Shown here in pieces: positions 54,108 to 64,000 of a stretch of DNA of 64,000 nucleotides. The stretch covers positions 53,603,564-53,667,563 of the forward strand of contig OX235279.1 of the NCBI GenBank assembly GCA_944472155.2, in the 5' to 3' direction. Made by a program: the position numbers and the translations under genes. Numbering within the stretch: position 1 is the first letter of the stretch; every line of letters starts with the position of its first letter. The notes under the pieces are model-generated. The model was given only the letters and a program-made list of their open reading frames with translations. It had not been told where the DNA came from and ran no database searches. Source of the stretch: Trichobilharzia szidati (lineage: Eukaryota; Platyhelminthes; Trematoda; Strigeidida; Schistosomatidae).

Positions 54108-57100
54108 CCTTGTGACCGATAAGAAGGTGGATGAGCATTGGGTAGTGGTGCTTGAGCCTGTTCGCCTCGTAGTCTCAGTCCTCGTGACACTCCATCCACA
54201 ATAGTGTGTTGCATGCAGACGAGTGAAGTGTCTGTCACACACTGGGTCGAGAAATCTCTGTCGTCTTTCCTTATTCACAATGCTTTGCTAGGTGATTTGT
54301 GTTGGTGACGCGAAGTATGCAGACAAGAAGTTATCGAATGCATAGGTGGAGATTGTAGGCTAATAGAGTGTTGATTCATTGTGGACTAATATGTTGACGG
54401 TTTGTGAGGGATGAGAAGGTGGATGAGGATTGGGTAGGTGGTGGTGTTTGGCGCCTGTGGTGAGTTACTCGCAGATGTCAGAGAAGGCATATGGCGAAAT
54501 GACACAGGTAATAATTGACTCGTGATTGCTTTCCAACGACGGAGTAGGTGGTGCTTGAGCCTGTTCGCCTCGTAGTCTCAGTCCTCGTGACACTCCATCC
54601 ACAATAGTGTGTTGCATGCAGACGAGTGAAGTGTCTGTCACACACTGGGTCGAGAAATCTCTGTCGTCTTTCCTTATTCACAATGCTTTGCTAGGTGATT
54701 TGTGTTGGTGACGCGAAGTATGCAGACAAGAAGTTATCGAATGCATAGGTGGAGATTGTAGGCTAATAGAGTGTTGATTCATTGTGGACTAATATGTTGA
54801 CGGTTTGTGAGGGATGAGAAGGTGGATGAGGATTGGGTAGGTGGTGGTGTTTGGCGCCTGTGGTGAGTTACTCGCAGATGTCAGAGAAGGCATATGGCGA
54901 AATGACACAGGTAATAATTGACTCGTGATTGCTTTCCAACGACGGAGTAGGTGGTGCTTGAGCCTGTTCGCCTCGTAGTCTCAGTCCTCGTGACACTCCA
55001 TCCACAATAGTGTGTTGCATGCAGACGAGTGAAGTGTCTGTCACACACTGGGTCGAGAAATCTCTGTCGTCTTTCCTTATTCACAATGCTTTGCTAGGTG
55101 ATTTGTGTTGGTGACGCGAAGTATGCAGACAAGAAGTTATCGAATGCATAGGTGGAGATTGTAGGCTAATAGAGTGTTGATTCATTGTGGACTAATATGT
55201 TGACGGTTTGTGAGGGATGAGAAGGTGGATGAGGATTGGGTAGGTGGTGGTGTTTGGCGCCTGTGGTGAGTTACTCGCAGATGTCAGAGAAGGCATATGG
55301 CGAAATGACACAGGTAATAATTGACTCGTGATTGCTTTCCAACGACGGAGTAGGTGGTGCTTGAGCCTGTTCGCCTCGTAGTCTCAGTCCTCGTGACACT
55401 CCATCCACAATAGTGTGTTGCATGCAGACGAGTGAAGTGTCTGTCACACACTGGGTCGAGAAATCTCTGTCGTCTTTCCTTATTCACAATGCTTTGCTAG
55501 GTGATTTGTGTTGGTGACGCGAAGTATGCAGACAAGAAGTTATCGAATGCATAGGTGGAGATTGTAGGCTAATAGAGTGTTGATTCATTGTGGACTAATA
55601 TGTTGACGGTTTGTGAGGGATGAGAAGGTGGATGAGGATTGGGTAGGTGGTGGTGTTTGGCGCCTGTGGTGAGTTACTCGCAGATGTCAGAGAAGGCATA
55701 TGGCGAAATGACACAGGTAATAATTGACTCGTGATTGCTTTCCAACGACGGAGTAGGTGGTGCTTGAGCCTGTTCGCCTCGTAGTCTCAGTCCTCGTGAC
55801 ACTCCATCCACAATAGTGTGTTGCATGCAGACGAGTGAAGTGTCTGTCACACACTGGGTCGAGAAATCTCTGTCGTCTTTCCTTATTCACAATGCTTTGC
55901 TAGGTGATTTGTGTTGGTGACGCGAAGTATGCAGACAAGAAGTTATCGAATGCATAGGTGGAGATTGTAGGCTAATAGAGTGTTGATTCATTGTGGACTA
56001 ATATGTTGACGGTTTGTGAGGGATGAGAAGGTGGATGAGGATTGGGTAGGTGGTGGTGTTTGGCGCCTGTGGTGAGTTACTCGCAGATGTCAGAGAAGGC
56101 ATATGGCGAAATGACACAGGTAATAATTGACTCGTGATTGCTTTCCAACGACGGAGTAGGTGGTGCTTGAGCCTGTTCGCCTCGTAGTCTCAGTCCTCGT
56201 GACACTCCATCCACAATAGTGTGTTGCATGCAGACGAGTGAAGTGTCTGTCACACACTGGGTCGAGAAATCTCTGTCGTCTTTCCTTATTCACAATGCTT
56301 TGCTAGGTGATTTGTGTTGGTGACGCGAAGTATGCAGACAAGAAGTTATCGAATGCATAGGTGGAGATTGTAGGCTAATAGAGTGTTGATTCATTGTGGA
56401 CTAATATGTTGACGGTTTGTGAGGGATGAGAAGGTGGATGAGGATTGGGTAGGTGGTGGTGTTTGGCGCCTGTGGTGAGTTACTCGCAGATGTCAGAGAA
56501 GGCATATGGCGAAATGACACAGGTAATAATTGACTCGTGATTGCTTTCCAACGACGGAGTAGGTGGTGCTTGAGCCTGTTCGCCTCGTAGTCTCAGTCCT
56601 CGTGACACTCCATCCACAATAGTGTGTTGCATGCAGACGAGTGAAGTGTCTGTCACACACTGGGTCGAGAAATCTCTGTCGTCTTTCCTTATTCACAATG
56701 CTTTGCTAGGTGATTTGTGTTGGTGACGCGAAGTATGCAGACAAGAAGTTATCGAATGCATAGGTGGAGATTGTAGGCTAATAGAGTGTTGATTCATTGT
56801 GGACTAATATGTTGACGGTTTGTGAGGGATGAGAAGGTGGATGAGGATTGGGTAGGTGGTGGTGTTTGGCGCCTGTGGTGAGTTACTCGCAGATGTCAGA
56901 GAAGGCATATGGCGAAATGACACAGGTAATAATTGACTCGTGATTGCTTTCCAACGACGGAGTAGGTGGTGCTTGAGCCTGTTCGCCTCGTAGTCTCAGT
57001 CCTCGTGACACTCCATCCACAATAGTGTGTTGCATGCAGACGAGTGAAGTGTCTGTCACACACTGGGTCGAGAAATCTCTGTCGTCTTTCCTTATTCACA

Positions 57101-60100
57101 ATGCTTTGCTAGGTGATTTGTGTTGGTGACGCGAAGTATGCAGACAAGAAGTTATCGAATGCATAGGTGGAGATTGTAGGCTAATAGAGTGTTGATTCAT
57201 TGTGGACTAATATGTTGACGGTTTGTGAGGGATGAGAAGGTGGATGAGGATTGGGTAGGTGGTGGTGTTTGGCGCCTGTGGTGAGTTACTCGCAGATGTC
57301 AGAGAAGGCATATGGCGAAATGACACAGGTAATAATTGACTCGTGATTGCTTTCCAACGACGGAGTAGGTGGTGCTTGAGCCTGTTCGCCTCGTAGTCTC
57401 AGTCCTCGTGACACTCCATCCACAATAGTGTGTTGCATGCAGACGAGTGAAGTGTCTGTCACACACTGGGTCGAGAAATCTCTGTCGTCTTTCCTTATTC
57501 ACAATGCTTTGCTAGGTGATTTGTGTTGGTGACGCGAAGTATGCAGACAAGAAGTTATCGAATGCATAGGTGGAGATTGTAGACTAATAGAGTGTTGATT
57601 CATTGTGGACTAATATGTTGACGGTTTGTGAGGGATGAGAAGGTGGATGAGGATTGGGTAGGTGGTGGTGTTTGGCGCCTGTGGTGAGTTACTCGCAGAT
57701 GTCAGAGAAGGCATATGGCGAAATGACACAGGTAATAATTGACTCGTGATTGCTTTCCAACGACGGAGTAGGTGGTGCTTGAGCCTGTTCGCCTCGTAGT
57801 CTCAGTCCTCGTGACACTCCATCCACAATAGTGTGTTGCATGCAGACGAGTGAAGTGTCTGTCACACACTGGGTCGAGAAATCTCTGTCGTCTTTCCTTA
57901 TTCACAATGCTTTGCTAGGTGATTTGTGTTGGTGACGCGAAGTATGCAGACAAGAAGTTATCGAATGCATAGGTGGAGATTGTAGGCTAATAGAGTGTTG
58001 ATTCATTGTGGACTAATATGTTGACGGTTTGTGAGGGATGAGAAGGTGGATGAGGATTGGGTAGGTGGTGGTGTTTGGCGCCTGTGGTGAGTTACTCGCA
58101 GATGTCAGAGAAGGCATATGGCGAAATGACACAGGTAATAATTGACTCGTGATTGCTTTCCAACGACGGAGTAGGTGGTGCTTGAGCCTGTTCGCCTCGT
58201 AGTCTCAGTCCTCGTGACACTCCATCCACAATAGTGTGTTGCATGCAGACGAGTGAAGTGTCTGTCACACACTGGGTCGAGAAATCTCTGTCGTCTTTCC
58301 TTATTCACAATGCTTTGCTAGGTGATTTGTGTTGGTGACGCGAAGTATGCAGACAAGAAGTTATCGAATGCATAGGTGGAGATTGTAGGCTAATAGAGTG
58401 TTGATTCATTGTGGACTAATATGTTGACGGTTTGTGAGGGATGAGAAGGTGGATGAGGATTGGGTAGGTGGTGGTGTTTGGCGCCTGTGGTGAGTTACTC
58501 GCAGATGTCAGAGAAGGCATATGGCGAAATGACACAGGTAATAATTGACTCGTGATTGCTTTCCAACGACGGAGTAGGTGGTGCTTGAGCCTGTTCGCCT
58601 CGTAGTCTCAGTCCTCGTGACACTCCATCCACAATAGTGTGTTGCATGCAGACGAGTGAAGTGTCTGTCACACACTGGGTCGAGAAATCTCTGTCGTCTT
58701 TCCTTATTCACAATGCTTTGCTAGGTGATTTGTGTTGGTGACGCGAAGTATGCAGACAAGAAGTTATCGAATGCATAGGTGGAGATTGTAGGCTAATAGA
58801 GTGTTGATTCATTGTGGACTAATATGTTGACGGTTTGTGAGGGATGAGAAGGTGGATGAGGATTGGGTAGGTGGTGGTGTTTGGCGCCTGTGGTGAGTTA
58901 CTCGCAGATGTCAGAGAAGGCATATGGCGAAATGACACAGGTAATAATTGACTCGTGATTGCTTTCCAACGACGGAGTAGGTGGTGCTTGAGCCTGTTCG
59001 CCTCGTAGTCTCAGTCCTCGTGACACTCCATCCACAATAGTGTGTTGCATGCAGACGAGTGAAGTGTCTGTCACACACTGGGTCGAGAAATCTCTGTCGT
59101 CTTTCCTTATTCACAATGCTTTGCTAGGTGATTTGTGTTGGTGACGCGAAGTATGCAGACAAGAAGTTATCGAATGCATAGGTGGAGATTGTAGGCTAAT
59201 AGAGTGTTGATTCATTGTGGACTAATATGTTGACGGTTTGTGAGGGATGAGAAGGTGGATGAGGATTGGGTAGGTGGTGGTGTTTGGCGCCTGTGGTGAG
59301 TTACTCGCAGATGTCAGAGAAGGCATATGGCGAAATGACACAGGTAATAATTGACTCGTGATTGCTTTCCAACGACGGAGTAGGTGGTGCTTGAGCCTGT
59401 TCGCCTCGTAGTCTCAGTCCTCGTGACACTCCATCCACAATAGTGTGTTGCATGCAGACGAGTGAAGTGTCTGTCACACACTGGGTCGAGAAATCTCTGT
59501 CGTCTTTCCTTATTCACAATGCTTTGCTAGGTGATTTGTGTTGGTGACGCGAAGTATGCAGACAAGAAGTTATCGAATGCATAGGTGGAGATTGTAGGCT
59601 AATAGAGTGTTGATTCATTGTGGACTAATATGTTGACGGTTTGTGAGGGATGAGAAGGTGGATGAGGATTGGGTAGGTGGTGGTGTTTGGCGCCTGTGGT
59701 GAGTTACTCGCAGATGTCAGAGAAGGCATATGGCGAAATGACACAGGTAATAATTGACTCGTGATTGCTTTCCAACGACGGAGTAGGTGGTGCTTGAGCC
59801 TGTTCGCCTCGTAGTCTCAGTCCTCGTGACACTCCATCCACAATAGTGTGTTGCATGCAGACGAGTGAAGTGTCTGTCACACACTGGGTCGAGAAATCTC
59901 TGTCGTCTTTCCTTATTCACAATGCTTTGCTAGGTGATTTGTGTTGGTGACGCGAAGTATGCAGACAAGAAGTTATCGAATGCATAGGTGGAGATTGTAG
60001 GCTAATAGAGTGTTGATTCATTGTGGACTAATATGTTGACGGTTTGTGAGGGATGAGAAGGTGGATGAGGATTGGGTAGGTGGTGGTGTTTGGCGCCTGT

Positions 60101-60667
60101 GGTGAGTTACTCGCAGATGTCAGAGAAGGCATATGGCGAAATGACACAGGTAATAATTGACTCGTGATTGCTTTCCAACGACGGAGTAGGTGGTGCTTGA
60201 GCCTGTTCGCCTCGTAGTCTCAGTCCTCGTGACACTCCATCCACAATAGTGTGTTGCATGCAGACGAGTGAAGTGTCTGTCACACACTGGGTCGAGAAAT
60301 CTCTGTCGTCTTTCCTTATTCACAATGCTTTGCTAGGTGATTTGTGTTGGTGACGCGAAGTATGCAGACAAGAAGTTATCGAATGCATAGGTGGAGATTG
60401 TAGGCTAATAGAGTGTTGATTCATTGTGGACTAATATGTTGACGGTTTGTGAGGGATGAGAAGGTGGATGAGGATTGGGTAGGTGGTGGTGTTTGGCGCC
60501 TGTGGTGAGTTACTCGCAGATGTCAGAGAAGGCATATGGCGAAATGACACAGGTAATAATTGACTCGTGATTGCTTTCCAACGACGGAGTAGGTGGTGCT
60601 TGAGCCTGTTCGCCTCGTAGTCTCAGTCCTCGTGACACTCCATCCACAATAGTGTGTTGCATGCAGA
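54108..60667. repeat. 403-bp tandem satellite, about 16.5 units
   Basis: A 403-bp unit repeats head to tail with practically no variation. The only substitution I noticed is at 57583 (A for G). Fifteen full periods are visible between 54478 and about 60520, with partial units at both ends. The leftmost unit lacks 110 bp lying between two GTAGGTGGTG copies in the normal unit. Each unit has a 67-codon minus-strand open frame that I regard as non-coding. The unit does not resemble the transposons in this window. The array starts 77 bp after the KLHDC4 stop codon. Confidence 0.95.
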
Positions 60668-60929
60668 GTGGTGAACTCTTCTTTTCTTAATCCCAATCTC
60701 TTCGCGTTATTGTTTTGTTTTATTTTGTGGCTTCATATTTTATTTAAATGTTTTTCGCACTGATTTCCTTGGATAGAAATATTTCGGTTTCGGTTTCCGG
60801 CGCAAATATTTTTTGATGGAATTGCTTTATTTTCCTTTATTTATCTGCATGTCTTCTCTGTTTATGGGTGCTCTTTTTTGTGTATTCGTTCGGTGTATTC
60901 TCTGCACATTTTTGCAGTGCCGGGTTCGA
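60668..60929. other. unassigned
   Basis: T-rich sequence between the satellite and a LINE remnant. Confidence 0.35.
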
Positions 60930-61620
60930 ACTAGTAAGTTTACGTGAAATGCATATCAGTAGTTTCCACTGTTATGCAAACAGTCAAAGGGCAAGATATT
61001 GCTTCATACGTCCACCTTCAAAAGGTGTTTACTCCAGCACAACACGGCTTCTTTAAAAGTCGATCATGCCCCACCTGCCTACTTGACTACTTTGATGATG
61101 TTGCTGCTAAGGGTGATCATGGTTTGCTTGTCGCAACTGTCTTCTTCGACTTCTAAAATGCCTCTGACAATGTCCCTCACAAGAGACTAATTCTTAAGAT
61201 AAAGTCGTATGGGCTCAAGGAGCCCTTGTTATCTTGGCTCATTTCTTTCTTGAAAGACCAACCCCAAGCTGTGGAATTCTCAAATGATTGCTCGCCATCC
61301 AGACTCATACGAAGTGGAGTGATTCAGAGTAGTGCACTAGGGCCACTGATTTTCGCAATTTACATTAAAGATATCTGTAGTGCAATCAAGCATGGCACCG
61401 CATGCCTCTTTGCTGACGACCTAAAGATTGTAAACAGCTTTCCCTATTCGACGCTGAATGAGGGATTCACACATATTTAACATGATCTGGATAGGTTTCA
61501 TAACTAGAGCAATGCCTGGCAACTGCCATTCAGTCCTGATAAATGTGGTATCCTATACTTCAATAACTCCCATCCGAATTTCACGTTACATCTAGGTGAC
61601 TCTTTTCTCCAAGCCCTTAA
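60930..61620 (+). pseudogene. CR1-like LINE reverse transcriptase fragment
   Basis: Contains 'FTPAQHGFFKSRSCPTCLLD', 'VFFDF' then a stop, 'SGVIQSSALGPLIFAIYIKD' and the catalytic 'CLFADDLKIVNS' near 61405-61440. Stops after F-F-D-F (61153-61155) and at 61478-61480 show it is dead. Confidence 0.8.
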
Positions 61621-62246
61621 TTTCATACAATAATAATATATATTTTGTATAAACGGGTAAGCTTACATGAAATGTATGCCATTTTTACAGGCACGATCAA
61701 TTATGTTACAAATTAAAATTGTGAATTAGCATAGACTAGCACTTTTTCAAAAGTTCAAATTGTTGAATTATAGTACAAGCAATCGGAACAGGTTCTTATG
61801 AATGTTTAATTGTAAACCCTTCACGAAGGTCGCCATCGAAGTTGAGTGACAACCCAAACTTCGTTCCATTTCCTGATGATAGTTATGGCCAATCGATAAA
61901 CAATATATAATTGAGTGAGTGCTGTGCCCCCACGTGATTGAACGCTACTTCAGGAAGAGAAGAAAATCCTGCTCAGCTGCAAAATGGTATAAAATGCAAT
62001 TATGAATAATTCATTAGGACCAATAGCACATTTTTATGATTTAGATATCTGCAATCATTAAGGGTTTATTTCTTTTAAAGATTTTGAAGATAATGTTTTT
62101 ATCATCTTGAGGATATAAATCCATGTTTCATACAATGACTATAGCAGTTTTCAGTCTGTATATCCACTTGATATACTATTTGTGCATGTACCTGTTTTCG
62201 TTTTAGCTTAACTTCTACTTTAAAACATATTGATCAGTGTGCAACA
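61621..62246. other. unassigned
   Basis: AT-rich. May include the 5' leader of the ORF1 remnant that follows. Confidence 0.35.
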
Positions 62247-62941
62247 ATGGCACAACATAATAAACGAGTACTCTCTATACGTAAGAATAGCTTAGGTCAC
62301 TCGGCCAAGAAGATACGTACTTCACTACACGTTCCCCGTAGCCCCAACAGTGTCCCCGAAATTATTGTGCCCGACTTGCTATCAGAGATATATGCAACTG
62401 CTAAACAAAATAAGTTGAACCTTATTTCTCTAGGAAACTGTGTGAAAGAATTCAATGAGAATATAAATACCATTAAGCCGTTACTGCTTTTTGTAACCCA
62501 ATTCACGATACCAATCCGGAAAGTCTGCTGAAGTCTTAGCGTATGTTAGACTTTATGGCGAATGAAGTGACTAAACGAATCATGTCTTCCTACAAAGTTC
62601 TCGCATACAATCTGCCTGATCGGATGTCCCTGGACAAAATCAAAGTGACATGTCTCCAAGCGTGCGGCATGCCATCAGCAAATTGTCATCTAATCAGACC
62701 CAGGAAAAAATCTGGAAAGTATACTTGTCCTGTGCTGTTTAAATTCAGTAGTCCTACTGATGCTAGGAAATTCCAGTCGTCTAACAAGCTGATTAGTTCA
62801 TCTACACCTTTTGGTAACGTTAAACTTGCTCATGACCTAACGCCATGTCAAAAACGTAGCAGTGCAAGTGCATCAAGTGCCGCAAATACCTACCTAACTG
62901 CAGGACGTCCTACAAAAGATTCTGTCGCCTTTAATTTCAGT
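62247..62941 (+). pseudogene. LINE ORF1-like remnant
   Basis: Two open frames (62247-62531 and 62543-62974) separated by a stop encode a basic, Ser-rich protein with 'SYKVLAYNLPDRMSLDKIKV' and 'CPVLFKFSSPTDARKFQSSN'. This resembles the RNA-binding ORF1 proteins of CR1/jockey-type LINEs. An RTE 3' end joins at about 62942 and the ORF1 sequence appears to resume near 63200 ('SFPSKPNSEATMVIDLDASL'). Confidence 0.6.
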
Positions 62942-63195
62942 AAACCTTATGGAGATGGATTGGCCATACTCTAAGGAAAGCGTCAAGTGACATCACCAGA
63001 CTACCATTTGAGTGGAACTCGAAAGGGAATCGGCCAGTTGGTCGTCCATGGGTGACTTGGAGGTGGTGATTTGAAGAGGAAATGAAAGCATGTGGGTAGG
63101 CTTGGAGCAAGGCGAAAACTCTAGCAGAGAACCGAACGCAATGGAGACGCACGGCTGAAGCCGTATGTTCCTCTAGGAATTAAAGGAAATAATAA
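62942..63195 (+). mobile_element. RTE 3'-end fragment
   Basis: It matches the reverse complement of about 27907-28160: GGAGATGGATTGGCCATAC, TAAGGAAA and CGTATGTTCCTCTAGGAATT, followed by an AATAATAAT tail. It is a 5'-truncated insertion of the family of the 27907-35155 element, set inside the LINE ORF1 remnant. Confidence 0.8.
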
Positions 63196-63344
63196 TGCTC
63201 CAGACACGCATGAAAATGGAAAACCCTAAAATAATAGATCTTTTCCTAGTAAACCCAACAGTGAAGCAACTATGGTCATAGACTTAGATGCATCTTTAGT
63301 GTTGTGCTCGCTAGACTTATCATCACCATCAGCTGCTACTAATT

Positions 63345-64000
63345 AAGGCAATTTCAAAAATTTATGAGGATAATGTGCATGTCCTCACCATCTCTTTTCA
63401 ACAGGATAGATTGAATCCCATCGGGGCCGGCATTATATGATGTATGGAGGGATGCTGTGGTGGATGAAACCTTTTTGGGGTGAATGTTATTACCCAAAAA
63501 GTGATTTGGTAGTGTCGGAACATCAAGACTACCTCCTGTTTCTTCTTTGGTAAAGTAACCGGCAAAGTAGAAGCTGAATAACTCGCACAGCTCCTGCGGA
63601 TCTTCGTATAGTTTTTCTCCATTTAGTAATAAGTTAGGAATAGTCATTCTGTTGTTGCTAATTCGTGACTTAATTAGTTTTCTAACGCCTCCATATTATC
63701 AAGTGGTGAGTGGAGGATGCGTTCCAGTTTGGTGGACTCTGACAATTGATTACATTTTTATGAATCATAAGTTTGTCTGAGTGTAATGAGTGATGAAAAG
63801 TCACTACATCTGCAGAATTACCTAGCATGCTTACGCAGTCGGTTTCGAATCTTTACGGGGATGAAGTCGGGCTGCTTAGGCCTCGTTTACACAAGCCCTG
63901 CTGGAGCTATGAATTCATGTGCAAATCCTAGGTTCTCATAGAGTGATTTGTTTGTCTCTACAGCCAAGCTGCATGTAAAGTATGGCTCCCAGTCTAGAGT
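63345..64000 (-). pseudogene. LINE fragment (nuclease-RT linker), minus strand
   Basis: The frame 63354-63647 reads 'DPQELCELFSFYFAGYFTKE' and 'SYNAGPDGIQSILLKR', the stretch before the RT domain of CR1/jockey-type LINEs. Sequence to the window edge has shorter open pieces and probably continues the nuclease part. Confidence 0.65.

Noticed and set aside
54478..60323. Fifteen identical 67-codon minus-strand ORFs in the satellite
   Set aside because: They are one frame repeated with the 403-bp unit, start and stop without any motif, and show no coding constraint that can be separated from the uniformity of the array.
54108..60667. CRISPR-like array
   Set aside because: The repeat unit is 403 bp with no unique spacers, in a eukaryotic context; it is a simple head-to-tail satellite.

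Overview
This is a eukaryotic, intron-bearing, AT-rich window that reads as blood-fluke (Schistosoma-type trematode) DNA. The case rests on two conserved animal genes with trematode-style introns (a cluster of 29-35 nt introns at the 5' end of one gene, multi-kilobase introns further 3') and on the mobile elements: RTE-clade and CR1-like non-LTR retrotransposons, CsRn1-like LTR retrotransposons with a Cys/His gag motif, and tRNA-derived SINEs. The exact species cannot be told from the sequence alone.

Two host genes are present, both on the + strand. (1) VAC14, the scaffold of the PIKfyve/FIG4 lipid-kinase complex, occupies 5653-22310. I assembled 11 exons whose splice phases all agree. About the first quarter of the protein is not seen, and the gene presumably starts upstream of base 1. 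(2) KLHDC4, a kelch-repeat protein, occupies 41133-54031. Its 10 exons sum to 1719 nt, exactly 573 codons including the stop.

Nearly everything else is repeats. 1-8325 holds an RTE-type LINE copy, copies of an unclassified ~1.2 kb repeat ('A') in both orientations, and a 613-bp GC-rich element with an exact 11-bp target duplication. The VAC14 introns carry a diverged solo LTR, decayed RTE pieces and an unclassified ~2.4 kb repeat ('B'). Between the genes (22.3-41.1 kb) lie second copies of A (carrying a SINE) and B, and then a four-level nest. In the nest, a Ty3/Gypsy-like gag-protease remnant is split by an RTE element (27907-35155, 11-bp target duplication). That RTE is itself split by an internally deleted LTR retrotransposon (29226-32553, GGAG duplication) and a 466-bp solo LTR (AGTT duplication). 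CR1-like reverse-transcriptase pseudogenes, a composite SINE and more solo LTRs follow. KLHDC4 intron 8 holds an RTE copy nearly identical to the one at the left end. Directly behind the KLHDC4 stop codon is a highly homogeneous tandem array of a 403-bp unit (54108-60667). The right end is LINE debris.

The most interesting signals are: a possible HDV-like self-cleaving ribozyme fold beginning at the exact 5' terminus of the nested RTE element; a textbook -1 frameshift signal (GGGAAAC, 6-nt spacer, GC-rich stem) between gag and pol of the LTR element; a SINE that looks assembled from a tRNA head plus pieces of both ends of the RTE element; and the gene-abutting 403-bp satellite. All homology calls were made by eye from recognised protein motifs; no database search was run.
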